Assembly (NCBI RefSeq): GCF_000715075.1
Contig: NC_134097.1
Span: forward strand, 130,136,997 to 130,200,996
Source: Nicotiana tabacum
Lineage: Eukaryota; Streptophyta; Magnoliopsida; Solanales; Solanaceae
Reading direction: 5' to 3'
DNA length: 64,000 bases
The notes under the pieces are model-generated. The model worked only from the letters and a program-made list of their open reading frames with translations, did no database searches and had not been told where the DNA came from. Below, piece after piece: positions 1-11,106 of this stretch; the stretch's first letter is position 1; each line of letters opens with the position of its first letter. The position numbers were made by a program, and so were the translations under genes.

Positions 1-509
1 TCTTTAATAATTTAATTTTCTTAAACTCGGGTGCACATTTATGTGACCCAAATCCAAATCTCAACGGAGTCAAAGTGTGTCGACGACCACGGGTACATTG
101 CTTGTGACGCGGTTTGAGATACATTTTCACAACGTTGCAATTCCCTGTAAAAAAATAATAATAATTAAGAAAGAGGTAAAAAGTTAAAATTTGCACATAA
201 GTTTAATATGTATTAAATCAGATAATCAAGCCGAATATGACAGTTGAGCGACCGTGCTAGAACCACGGAACTCGGGAATGCCTAACACCTTCTCCCGAGT
301 TAACAGAATTCCTTATCCGGATTTCTGGTACGCAGACTGTAATATGGAGTCATTCTTTTCCTCGATTCGGGATTAAAATTGGTGACTTGGGACACCCTAA
401 AATCTCCCAAGTGGCGACTCTGAAATGAATAAACAAATCCCGTTTCGATTGTCCTTTAATTGGAAAAAACTCCTTGTACCCTCGCGGGGGCGAAAAAAGG
501 AGGTGTGAC
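1..509 (+). repeat. 3' part of an Ogre/Tat-like Gypsy LTR, truncated by the window edge
   Basis: The last 270 bases match, in reverse complement, the ends of the two long LTRs at 6384 and 24813. Shared blocks include the stretch around 'ggttctagcacggtcgc', the 'caagtcaccaattttaatccc' region and the terminal 'ggaggtg' before the closing CA. The LTR runs in plus orientation and ends at about 509. No matching primer binding site follows, so this is a 3' LTR, a solo LTR or a fragment. The upstream part is diverged from the LTRs at 6384 and 24813, so it belongs to a related but different family. Confidence 0.7.
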
Positions 510-1371
510 ACAAAGTATAACTACGACACCCACGAAGGATACTTACACAGGAACAAAAAAGTAAAAAACAAAAGCCAAAGAACCTAATCCACTTTTAAGA
601 CCACGTCCTCGAGAGTATCGTCTTCGGAAATCTTCTTCCCAAGGGCACCATTTCTGGTCTTTGGAAACGTTTGTATGCCCGAAGAGATTTAGGGCAGAAG
701 GCCCTCGATAAATGTAATTATATCTCCAGCAGCCGAGATTGAACATTCCGTTGAAGTTTTGGGCCGTAATACATTAAAAAAAACAAGCAAAAGGAAAAAA
801 TCAGAAGGGAAGACCAGAAGATATAACTTCACCTTTTGTCATAAGAAAAACCAAAGGGGTTTGCAAGATGCATGAGCAACAATCCAAGAGTGTTCATCCT
901 CGGAACACTGTTCCTGTATGGGATGCAAAAGTTAGTAGATGATAGTGCCACCTCATTCGATGGAAATCAAAAGGAATGAAGCGCCACATCAGGTTGAAGT
1001 TAAGAGAGGTGAACAACAATGTAAAGTTGCTGCCATGTGGCCTTGTGGTCACAGATTTGAATCATAGAAATAGGTGATTAGAGGAGGAGGTAAAGAAGGG
1101 AAAGGACTAAAAGTAGATGAAGATGGAATAAGTACAATTTTTGTTTAGCCAAGTAGCCTCTTATTTATAGAAAACCGACGAGGGGACCGGTGGCGCAAAT
1201 GGCCGACAAAAGCTGAAAAGTATTTGATGTTTTGCGGAAGCATGCTGACATGACATTTCCGACCACTTCAAGTGCATACGTCACGGACATGACGTCATCA
1301 CGAGAGGAAAGGCGAAAATCAAGGTTAAAATCGTTTCTTATCATCTTATTCTAAGAAACGAGGGGACTATC
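510..1371 (+). other. Non-coding 3' internal region of a Gypsy element, ending in a polypurine tract
   Basis: No credible coding sequence is visible here. The stretch ends in a purine-rich tract (about 1353-1366) directly before a TG-starting LTR at 1372, which is the arrangement at the 3' end of a plus-strand LTR retrotransposon. The part next to 510 may instead be flank of the LTR fragment before it. Its exact origin was not resolved. Confidence 0.45.
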
Positions 1372-1910
1372 TGTATACGGTCGAAATCGGAGAGCCCGAT
1401 TTCGAAGACTTGATCGTACCCCGAACTCGAGTTCGGGAAACTCGAAGAAGAATCAAGCTAGGCCCCGATGAGCGCACCTCGAGAAGCAAATCGGGGACCC
1501 GTCATGATCTGCCTCGAGGGCAGTATAATTTCGATGACACTCAAGAAAGAGCGGGAATTTCTCAAGGACACGTGGGTCGGGGTATAAATTATAGGATAAG
1601 ATTTGTACGAAATAGTACAAGTCCATACTAGGTTGTTATACAGCTGTACTAATAGGATTCTTTACCATAATTGGAAATGTATCGTATTATGTTTTCCTCT
1701 CCTATATAAAGGAGATCTCAATCATTTGTAAACATCATCTCATTCACTGCAATAAAACATTCTATTCTTATTTTCTTGTTTACTGTGCTCCACAATTATT
1801 CTTCAGTTTTATTGTCTTTACTTTATTGCTCTTAGCTCACTTCGAGGCCCCGAAATAATCAAGTTTGAGGTTCTTATTACTCTAGCAACACTGGTTTGGT
1901 TCATCAATTC
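1372..1910 (+). repeat. 3' (or solo) LTR of a second Gypsy-type element
   Basis: The LTR starts with TGTATACGG right after a polypurine tract. It carries a TATA box (tatataaa, 1703-1710), downstream T-rich leader sequence and an aataaa-like signal near 1751. The 3' end is uncertain: a CA occurs at about 1889 and again at about 1910. The first 80 bases contain short palindromes (GAAATCGG pairing with CCGATTTC, and CGAACTCGAGTTCG). The 5' LTR is outside the window, so no target duplication could be checked. Confidence 0.6.
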
Positions 1911-1988
1911 TTCTTACTTAAACTTAATATTATTTATATATTCACTAGTATTGGAATAAATCACATATCTTTAAAATCATAAATCATA

Positions 1989-2202
1989 CTCCCTCCGTTT
2001 CAATTTATGTGAACCTATTTCCTTTTTTGTCCGTGTCAAAAAGAATGACCCCTTTCCTTATTTGGAAACAATTTACTTTTACACAATGATTTATAGCCAC
2101 ACAAAATATATGTGCCTCATTTTACACCACAAGATCAAAAGTCTTTTTTTTTTAAATTCCGTGCCCAGTCAAATGGGTTCACATAAATTTAAACGGAGGG
2201 AG
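1989..2202. mobile_element. Stowaway-type MITE (Tc1/mariner)
   Basis: Terminal inverted repeats of about 27 bp begin CTCCCTCCGTTT and differ at one position between the two ends. Both ends are flanked by a TA dinucleotide (1987-1988 and 2203-2204), the target duplication expected for Tc1/mariner elements. The 214-bp interior has no meaningful reading frame. Confidence 0.88.
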
Positions 2203-2510
2203 TATTTAATTGTTACTCATATTTTTCGAGGTAAAAAAACTGTATAAACTGTCAAAAGTCTTAGGTTACTGTAAAATAAGAAGAGTGTACTGTGTACTAT
2301 GGCATGTTAGAATAATTAACATTTCCTACAACTTTCTAATGTAGGTTTTGTCGGTAATTACTGCACCAAACAAAGTGGTAGAAGGAATAAATATTCGACT
2401 CTGTAATTATTTTATTATTTCTGGATATTTTTCTTTAATTTCAAGTTTTCAACTATAAGAAAGGACAAAAGGAAGTCAACTATCAGCTGGCATAAGGAAT
2501 GAGTTTCGAT

Positions 2511-3150
2511 CATGGGTGTCTAACGGGCCGGGTCAGCCTGTTTCCGAACCGGTCCAGACCGGTTAAAACCGGAACCGGCCCAGGCCGGTAGAAGGGGGTC
2601 GGGTAGGGCTGGGTTAAAGGGGGAGGGGGGTTGATTCGTTCATCTTGGGGCTATCGGTTAACCGGACCGGTCAAACCCGGTCAACGATTTTTACTGTACA
2701 ACCGATTAACCGGCCCGGACCAGACCGGTATAACGACTACTTAATTTTATTTTATTTTTTTAAATAATAGAGCCTTTGAATTTACTCTTTTTTCGTTAAT
2801 TTACTTGTTGTTAAATGTAAACCTTTTAATTTGTAAGTTTGAATTTTGAAATAAATGTAGCACTGCAATTTATAAGTGCAATTTTTTCCCATTTTCATTG
2901 CATTCTTTATATTTTTACTTTATATTAATATAACTTACAATAATTATACAAAAACAAAATACAAAAAAATAAAATTAAAAATTACTCTAACCCGGCCCCT
3001 TGTACCCGTAACCCTTACGGTTCATTTTTTACCCGGATGAATCCGAATCCGTTAAACTTGGTAAGCCCCAACCCGTAACCGGCCCGAAACTCAACCCGTA
3101 CGATTTCAAATTTTGCCTACCCAACCCGGCCCACCCGTTAGACACCCTTA
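2511..3150. mobile_element. hAT-type non-autonomous transposon
   Basis: The ends are inverted copies (CATGGGTGTCTAACGGG... and its counterpart at 3121-3150) and are flanked by a perfect 8-bp target duplication GTTTCGAT at 2503-2510 and 3151-3158. An 8-bp duplication and a GGGTGTC core near the tip are hallmarks of hAT elements. The 640-bp element is unusual in having GC-rich, CCGG-repeating subterminal regions around an AT-rich core. No transposase is encoded. Confidence 0.9.
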
Positions 3151-3231
3151 GTTTCGATGCATAAAGTACCAAATATTCTGAAGAATGGATCCGCTGTTTT
3201 AATAATGGAATAATGAATTAATTAGTCATTA

Positions 3232-3491
3232 CTCCCTCCGGTCCACAATAAGTGACCAATTTACTTTTTTATTTTTGTTCAAAATAAGTGTTCATTTATA
3301 TAATCAAGAAAAAAATTAATTTGTTTTTACAAAACCCTTATGTAAATATCCCTAAAAAAAATCCTTACTACTCATATTAAATATTTAATTAAGGGTAGTT
3401 TAGTCATACTTGGTATTTTTGTATAGAATTTAATATTATCTTAATGGGCGTGCCAAAAGCAAATTGGTCACTAACTGTGGAGCGGATGGAG
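3232..3491. mobile_element. Second Stowaway-type MITE
   Basis: Inverted ends CTCCCTCCGGTCCACA... and their imperfect counterpart at 3460-3491 are flanked by TA on both sides (3230-3231, 3492-3493). They also share the inner block around 'agtgaccaattt'. The terminal octamer equals that of the MITE at 1989, but the interior is unrelated, so the two are separate families of the same superfamily. Confidence 0.85.
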
Positions 3492-3493
3492 TA

Positions 3494-4400
3494 AAAATTT
3501 AAGGTGGGATAATAACATTCTTTCATACTTAACAAGATAGCTCGACTACAAGCTCTAAAAATAAAAATAAAAATATTGATAGGAAGCATTTTTCACTTTT
3601 AAAGACTTCTGCCAAGCGAATTCGAATTAGTTTAGATCTAACACTATATGAACATTGAATGAGAAACAAAATGTTTGCAAGTGTTAATGTAGCTTGTGGA
3701 GCAGCTCATCTCTATTGGAAATTGGACACCAAAACTAGGATCAATTTTCACAACATCAAACTCATTAATTAGCACACTGACAAAACTGATTTGGTTGTTA
3801 ATGTGGTGCCATGGGATCCCAAATCATTTATCACGCTAAATATCTACTGTAGCTTTTGTCTAATATCTTGGAATCTATCCTCTCTCTTTTTTTTGCATTG
3901 GGATCATGTCATCAATTAAGAAGGAATATAGTGAGACCATAGATTAATAAACTGGCACATAATTTTGTAACTTAGCTTAAGCAGGTGGATTTGACATACC
4001 TTAGTTTACAAACAAGCAAGTCTAATTTGGAAATATGACTATTTAATTAAAACAAAGCATTGTGATGGTCCCAACTTATGTTCTACTTAGTGCTCTGAAT
4101 GTCAAAATGAAGCAGATTACTTTTGGACTCCTTTCTCGCCCTATCATTATGTCTCCATAGGGTAGTCATGCAAGTCCACTATAGAAGAGTATACATGGTT
4201 AATTTGATAGGAAGATATACACTAATACTAGTTCAAATTCATATTTTTTAACGTCTGCATTTTATCTATTTTTATGCCTGATGATTTCCATTGCCTCAAT
4301 TGCAACGTACCACCTTCACGAGGTATAATGCCAACGTCCCTGTTAGATGTAGGGTTTACTAACTTTTTGCAATCTTGGGTATTCTAACATTTCTTACCGT
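3494..4400. other. AT-rich intergenic stretch, nothing recognised
   Basis: I see no coding region, no terminal inverted repeats and no LTR ends in this interval. It is the flank of the Copia 3' LTR that begins at 4401. The five bases next to that LTR are ACCGT, but no partner duplication could be found because the Copia 5' LTR is missing. Confidence 0.5.
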
Positions 4401-4740
4401 TGTGGAAGTCAAATGTATATAGTGTGAATGAGTCACAACTACTATACCAGAAATTATGTCAGTCACTAAATAATAAATAAGACAATAATACAACAATAAA
4501 AGGAATACCAAAATTTACGAGGTTCGGCCAATTTTGCCTACTTCCTCGGACACAACCAATATTTTATTCCACTTCAAAAATACAAGTGAAATAATACTAA
4601 GAGAAGATACAAATGTCTTAAGAAGATAAGAAGGCAAATGAGAGTTGTGTATAAATCCTAAACATTTGGCATTCTTTTATAGGATGAAGTACCAAACCAA
4701 AATTGGTACTTCATCGATATGGGAGTTCTGCCACTCAACA
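4401..4740 (-). repeat. 3' LTR of the Copia element
   Basis: Read on the minus strand, this 340-bp LTR starts TGTTGAGTGG and ends CTTCCACA. It is preceded by a polypurine tract (4741-4752) and lies just after the RNase H coding end. It contains a TATA-like TATAAAAG (complement of about 4673-4680) and a perfect palindrome whose arms carry GAAGTACCAA and TTGGTACTTC. No second copy of this LTR was found in the window. Confidence 0.75.
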
Positions 4741-4818
4741 AATTTCCACCTTGGAAAAATTCCACATCTTCAATTTTCTCTCAATAACAAATTTTGGTTG
4801 TGTCTTCATCTTCAATCT

Positions 4819-6378
4819 TCAGTGTTCAACAATGTTGATCAAATCCAAACAATGTTGAAACTTGATCGCAGTCACCAGTTTTGTCAGCATATCAGCAGGA
4901 TTCTCTGTAGTATGAATTTTCTCACCGTGACTCCACCTTCTTCTATGATTTCTCATACGAAATGATACCGAACATCAATGTGCTTCGTCCTTGCATGATA
5001 AACTTGGTTCTTCGCTAGTTGAATAGCACTTTGACTATCACAAAAAATTGTGATACTTTTTTGTCCAATGCCAAGCTCTTTTAGCAACCCCTGAAGCCAA
5101 ATTGCCTCCTTCACAGCCTCTGTACTAGCCATGTACTCTGCCTCTGTTGTAGACAAAGCAACTATTGACTGTAAAGTAGACTTCCAACTAACTGGTGCCT
5201 TCGCAAAAGTAAACACATAATCAATAGTTGATCTTCGTTTGTCCAGATCACCCGCAAAATCTGAGTCACAATATCCAAATATAGACTGATTGCCTTCCTG
5301 CTTAAATATTAACCCAACATCTACAGTATTATGAATATACCGTAGAATCCATATCACAGCTTGTCAATGCTCCTTTCCTAGATTATGCATATATCTGTTA
5401 ATAACTCCAACAACTTGTGAAATGTCAGGTCTTGTACAGACCATTGCATACATCAAGCTACCAACAATATTTGCGTATGGTACCTTTGACATATACTCTC
5501 GTTCAACTTCATCTTTTGGCGACATAGTAGTACTTAGCTTAAAATGGGGAGCAAGTGGAGTACTAACTGGCTTAGTCTTTTCATCTATGTCAAAACATTG
5601 TAGTACTCTTTTCAAATATTCTTTCTGAGATAAACAAAGTTTCTTTGAACGTCTATCTCTTATTATCTTCATGCCAAGAATTTTCTTTGCCTCACCCAGA
5701 TCCTTCATCTCGAACTCCTTCTTCAGTTGAATTTTCAACTTATCAATTTCTTCCGAATTCTTGGAAGCTATCAACATATCATCAACATATAGGAGAAGAT
5801 ATATAAAGGAACCAGCTTTAAGCTTGCGCAAATACACACAATGATCGTATTTGCTTCTCTTGTACCATTGCCGCAACATAAACTTGTCAAATCGTTTGTA
5901 CCATTGTCTAGAAGATTGTTTCAATCCGTATACCGATTTTTCAAGTTTGCACACCATATTTTCCTTTCAAGCAACTTTGAATCCTTCTGGCTGAGTCATG
6001 CAGATTTTCTCCTCCAAGTTTCCATGTAAAAACGCAGTTTTTACATCCATCTGAACTAGTTCCAAATACTAATGTGCTACCAAAGCCAACATAATTCTAA
6101 TGGAAGAATGTTTTACAACTGGAGAGAACACTTCATTGTAATCAATTCCCTCCTTTTGAGCATATCATTTGGCCACCAATCTTGCTTTGTAGCGAACATC
6201 TTCTTGGTTAGGAAATCCTTCTTTCTTTGCAAATACTCATTTGCACCCAATTGTTTTCTTTTCCTTCGAGGGATTGGCCAATCTCCATGTATGATTCTGA
6301 TGAAGCGACTGTATTTCATCATTCATGGCAATCCTCCACTTATCTTCTTCTGAACTTTGGACCGCGTCTTTATAAGTG
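4819..6378 (-). pseudogene. Copia RT-RNase H fragment, downstream half of the split element
   Basis: The reverse transcriptase of a Ty1/Copia element, with the YGLKQ block, the YVDDML catalytic motif and the 'GSLMYAMVCTRPDI' region (about 5364-5957). It is followed by the Copia RNase H with CDSDFAGD, 'ALSTTEAEYMA' and the 'CDSQSAI' block (about 4953-5357), and the 'ENPADMLTK' end before a final stop at 4819. Resemblance is to the Tork/Tnt1-like lineage. In-frame stops break it at least five times (near 6155, 6070, 5961, 5358 and 4953), each explained by a single base change. Its upstream half continues at 29364, on the other side of the inserted Gypsy element. It is not functional. Confidence 0.9.
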
Positions 6379-6383
6379 GTAGG
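6379..6383. repeat. Target site duplication GTAGG, low-coordinate copy
   Basis: Five bases directly outside the 3' LTR that begins at 6384. The same five bases occur at 29359-29363 directly outside the other LTR. Five bases is the standard duplication length for Gypsy integrases. Confidence 0.95.
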
Positions 6384-9300
6384 TGTCGCACCTCCTTTTT
6401 ACCGCGCCGCGGGGCACGTGGGGAGTTTTCTCCAATTAAAGGACAGTCGAAACGGGATTTATTTAATTATTTAAGAGTCGCCACCTGGGAATTTTAAGGC
6501 GTCCCAAGTCACCAATTTTAATCCCTGAATCGAGGAGAATATGACTCTGTTTATTATTCTGCGAACCAAAAATCCTGAGTAAAGAATTCTGTTAATCCGG
6601 AAGAAGGTGTTAGGCATTTCCGAATTCCGTGGTTCTAGCACGGTCGCTTAACTGTTTTTATTATTGGCTTAATTATCTTGATTTTTATTAAATACTTTTT
6701 GTTACGTGATTTTTCTACCGCTTTTACTTATTGCGATTAAAGACCATTCTTTTGAATCGAATTACGCGTGCGTATATTCGTGTTATAAATTAAAAAGATG
6801 CGGAATTGTGTCACGCATACGTGTACACAATAACTTTTGATAATATATTTATTAAGCAATCATTTTTCGAGATTGTGTTGAATCAAGAATATTTGTTTTT
6901 CTTAAATATTGAACCGCACATCGCGGGTTTTTATGAAATTAATTTAACGTCCTCGGAGAAATCCTTTAAAATATTCGCTCGAAATTGCGCGTACGCATAA
7001 TCCGAATTTGCTTTTAAATATAATCAGGGTACGCGAACGTATCCCTAATTGCGCAAAATACTGTAATGGTATTATGGAATTTTCACAAAATATTTATTAT
7101 ATCACGAGAAATCTCTATTTAAGATACCCTTTAATTCTTGAAAAAGAATCCACAATTTATTAAATGTTGCCCGTCGATTAGAATTTCCGCGTATAATTTA
7201 TGTTCATCCAAGACTATTCAAATTCAAAATAAAGAATAAGAACATGATTAATACTATTCTTCACAAATACAACATATATATACATATACCAAAGAATGAG
7301 GGACATATAAAACTCACAAAATAATTTATGAAGGGAAGAATATTTTTTCAAGAACTTTTATTATTTCTATTTAGTGCAAGTCCTATTTCTAATTGTCGTT
7401 GATAAAAAATGTTGCAATTTGTATATCTCATCTTATTCTCATATACTTGCTTTTAATCTAATAGGCCTAATTATTTATTTAGGATGGTAAATAGGCATCA
7501 AATTGATAATAAAGGGAATTATTGTACAAATTGATTAACAACATTGCCTTACATGCCACATATTTGTATGTCTTGAAACATTCGTAGCACTTTAACATCA
7601 TAATGAGCCATAACAACTCAACTTACCATCCACTGATGGTTCTATAGATACCTGCTATCTTATACATGAAAATAATACCAACACCATTTTACCTTATTTA
7701 ACAATAGATATTACTACTGTAGTTTTCTTGATACTTCTACATTACTTTCTTACTTAGCTAACAACAAAATTAAATAATGGCCAACATTCATGCCATATTC
7801 CCTACTTTGACAATTCAAATATAACTATACTAATGAGACTTCGAAATGGATAATATTATTACAAACTTTTACGCGAATTTCAAAATAAGATGATTAACTA
7901 ATAGCCATAGTGTTGAATTCACTACTAGTTAACCAACATGAAATAAAACAGAAATTTAAACTAAAGGACTTAGATGAGTAAAAAACAAAATTATAACTCC
8001 GAACTTCATTTATTTGCCGTGTTGAAGCTTTTCACAACCTGAGTTTAAAAGGTATGTACCTGGAAATGGAGGTAGAAGAAGTAAATTTCAGCAGTAGCAG
8101 CAGTAACAAAATCAGCAGAATATACCAATAACACAGCAAGTCTGAACAAGACCCGTTAACCCAGATGAACAGTGACAGAAGCTTGAGGAAAATTTCAGAT
8201 TTGAGCCGAACAATATTCACAAGCAAACAACGGACAGATTCTAGAAAGATAACATTTCAGATTTCAGTTTCTTTCCTCTACCCGTTTCAGATTCCTATTT
8301 CATATTTCTTTCTTTCTAAATCAGATTGTTTCTCCTCTTAAAATCTACCCAAAGTCTCACTTTTCCTTGTTCCAATCTCTCTGAAAAACTGAACTCTAAA
8401 ATTTCTGTCTGAAAAAAAAACTGATTTCTCTCTCTCAAATTCCCTCTTAAAATCTGATAAGTTCTCCTAAATTCTTAAAATCTGCTTTCAAATCTGATTT
8501 TTTTCTTCTCCTCTTAAAGTCTGTTTTTTAAACTCTCTCTAAGCTCTCAAAGTCTATGTGTAAAACTCTCCTAAATCAGTCCCAATCCCCTCTATCTTAT
8601 ACAGGTCTGTCCCCCCTTTTTTAAGTGCTGCCCGGACCCCCTTTATCTTTTAAAAACAGAAAATTTCCATTAAAAATCTGTTTTTCCACTTTAAATCTCA
8701 TTAGGCTAACCTTTCCCTGATTTTCAGTAGCCCATTACCTTTTGTTTCCCATTATCACACTAAATAATAGCCATTAACTTTTCACTTTCAGCCCACTACT
8801 ATTATCACATTACCCTACTGTTTCTATCCCAGAAATACCCTTGAAAATCCTACTGTAATTACAGTTTTTACTGCCCCATACCAAAGACTGCCTAAATCTT
8901 AACAAGTTTATCTGAATTAAACTGTTTAGCAGCTAAAAACCAATTCCTAAATCAAAACAAACATTTTGTCTTTTTAATGATAGCTAATTGATCCCACACC
9001 CAATGTCTAATAGCTAATGGACAAAACTAAATTCAGATTGAACACTGAACTTGTATACAAACGTATTAACAATACACAGAACTTAACAGAACAAAAATCT
9101 GAATTGAAATTGAATTTAGCATAAGTGCAGGGGCAGGGTCAGTATATTGACACTGCCTGAAACTTAATACTAAGAAATCAACAGCATCTTATTGAATTTC
9201 AAACAAAGCTGATTTAATTAACGAGTATTAGTCAAACTGATTATTTACAACAATTGTCGACAAACAACTGATAAACAGATTATTTCAAACAGCATTTTCA

Positions 9301-9580
9301 GAAACAGAATTCTATAATATAACTAATCGACGGACTTAATCGAGTCGATTAGACACATTGTAATTAATCACAACCAACAGAAACAATTCACATTCGGATC
9401 AAGTAGATAGGTAGGAGGCAGAATCACAGAATTAAACAAATAAAAAAAATTAAGCAGACAACTAAAATAGGCAACAACATATGTAGGAAACAAAAGAAAA
9501 ATAGGAAAATACCTCTGAATCTTCAATTTCATACGGACTCGAACTTGACTTTGAATTCGGACCTTTTTTGAAATCAAACA

Positions 9581-9626
9581 GACCTTAGTCGAAGTATTTT
9601 CAACTGAAAATACTTCGACTAAGGTC
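9581..9626. repeat. 46-bp near-perfect palindrome present only in the 3' LTR
   Basis: Arms of 22 bp (starting GACCTTAGTCGAAG and ending CTTCGACTAAGGTC) are separated by two bases. The 5' LTR lacks it at the equivalent place (about 28011), where the flanking sequence reads straight through. The net extra sequence is 46 bp (9583-9628), flanked by GA on both sides. Confidence 0.9.
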
Positions 9627-9818
9627 GATTAGACCCCAATCTTCTATTTAACTCAGGCAAATTCCATGTTTTGAAATTTTTAGGGTTTTCTGATTCTTGG
9701 ATCCTAAATTCGAACACTTCTAGGCAGATTCGAAGGGAACCAAAGATGACACAAGGGTGAGGGAGGCCTAGGGGTCGTTTGGTGTTAGTTTGGAAAGAAT
9801 CTGAGTGAGTTCAGATTT

Positions 9819-10004
9819 GATTCGAACCTTCAAAAGAAGATTCGAAGAGTTCTGAGGCGATTCGAACCAAACCAACACCAGATCCACAACGAGGGTAGTT
9901 AGGGGAAGCCATGGTGTTAATTTGGGGCTGGTTGGTTTAGATCTAAGTTTGGCTCGAATCTTCAAATGAAGATTCGAGAACCTTCAGGAAGATTCGAGCC
10001 AAAC
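9819..10004 (-). repeat. Two hairpin-forming repeats in the transcribed part of the LTR
   Basis: 9947-9963 (GTTTGGCTCGAATCTTC) is the exact reverse complement of 9988-10004. A shorter inner hairpin, CTCGAATCTTC against GAAGATTCGAG, occurs in the same block. A related, diverged pair built on 'gattcgaa' lies at 9819-9873. The same hairpins occur in the 5' LTR at about 28204-28389. They lie downstream of the LTR TATA box in element sense, so they would be in the leader RNA. Confidence 0.7.
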
Positions 10005-10194
10005 GGCTAACATATTCGGATAGAGGAGGTTCAGGGGGTTCTAGGGTGTTATTTTGGTGACCGGCGGCGTTGATGCCGCCGGGTTTCAGGCGGTGGGATC
10101 CAAGGGAGGCTAGGGTTAGGAGTGGGGGTTTGGGGGACGATGATGAACAGTGTAGGAGGGGGTGCTTAGTTTGGGGCCGGGGTAGGGCTTGGGA

Positions 10195-10203
10195 CTTATA
10201 TAG
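10195..10203 (-). promoter_or_regulatory. LTR TATA box (3' LTR copy)
   Basis: On the minus strand this reads CTATATAAG in a GC-rich setting and is identical in the 5' LTR. Transcription would begin roughly 30 bases further down (about 10165). A C-rich leader follows. Confidence 0.6.
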
Positions 10204-10268
10204 GTGTGGGGTGGATTGATATTGTCCGTCCGATCAAGTAAGATGAAGGGCCAGGATCAATCCACTTA

Positions 10269-10490
10269 TCAAAACGACATCGTTTGATTTAAGTTGGGGA
10301 AAGGGTCAACCCGGGGTTGAAATGGATCGGGTTTGAGTGAGTTTTTTAAGACCGTGGGATCAAAATGGATGAACGGTTCAGATCTAGTTGCCCTAAACGT
10401 CGTCGTTTTATTTATGCAAGGGCTGAACTGGACCGTTTGATTGCAATGAATCAACGGCTCAGATTTGAAGTACCTCATGCGACGTCGTTT
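10269..10490 (-). promoter_or_regulatory. Repeated ACGT-core palindromes upstream of the LTR TATA box
   Basis: Three related 12-14 base motifs of the AAACGACGTCGTTT type occur at 10272-10285, 10395-10408 and 10479-10490. Two of them are paired with a repeated 'aatgRATSAACGGYTCAGAT' block at about 10374 and 10446. They lie upstream of the TATA box in element sense and are preserved in the 5' LTR (28657-28875). ACGT cores are the known binding sites of plant bZIP factors; a role as LTR enhancer is inference. Confidence 0.5.
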
Positions 10491-10967
10491 AGTCTTGTTC
10501 GAATTGGACCGGACAGGGGGATGTTGGATTGGGCTGTGGGATTCATTTCGTTTGGGCCTGGATTTTAATCCAGGTCCGATTTTCATATTCTAACTTATAT
10601 TTTTATTTTATTATTAATTAATAAAATCCTAATCAAAAATTATAAAAACAAAATTATCATTACAATAATACTAATTATCTTTTAATAACCATTAACACGT
10701 AGATAAAACATTGACACATTTAAAAATAGAACGAATGCATATTTTTTGTGATTTAAATTATCTTTCAAATGCATAATTAAATCTTATATGCATGCAACAT
10801 GTATTTTATTTTAATTTTCATTTCATTATGACGAAGTAAGCATTTATGAACATAACACAAATATTTAACACCACGCAAATTCAAAAATTACACAGTAAAA
10901 GAAATTTATTTTATTTTTTGATTTATTTTGGAGTAGTTTTTCGTAAGGCAAAAATCATGTGCTCACA

Positions 10968-10981
10968 GCTGCCCCTCTTTG
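10968..10981 (-). other. Polypurine tract of the Ogre/Tat element
   Basis: On the minus strand a purine-rich run (AAAGAGGGGCAGC) lies directly before the TGTGAGCA start of the 3' LTR, where second-strand priming takes place. Confidence 0.8.
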
Positions 10982-11106
10982 TGCGGAAACTCGCAGAGTT
11001 TTCGTGCAAAGATAAAGTGAGCGGATACGAGCGATTTTTGCCCGTTCGAATACTCCGTGGGAAGCATTTTTAGAAATATTTGACCGAACCTCTGCTTCAA
11101 AGGTTT

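Larger units (their letters stand above)
6384..10967 (-). repeat. 3' LTR of the Ogre/Tat element (4584 bp)
   Basis: It starts on the minus strand with TGTGAGCA at 10967 and ends GGTGCGACA at 6384. It aligns along its whole length with 24813-29358. By eye I count about 17 substitutions, nearly all transitions, and a few indels. The largest indel is a 46-bp palindrome at 9583-9628 found only here. Open frames inside (for example at 10269-10586) occur on both strands and are not credible genes. Confidence 0.95.

Noticed and set aside
4953..4965. Stop codon at the end of the Copia RNase H frame as the natural end
   Set aside because: Family-typical residues (ENPADMLTK) continue in the same frame to 4819, so this stop is a later mutation.
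10269..10586. Open frames of 105 and 67 codons on opposite strands, repeated at 28654-28971
   Set aside because: They lie in the U3 part of both LTRs, on both strands of a region with palindromic motifs, and match no protein family I know. The duplication is that of the LTRs, not of a gene.
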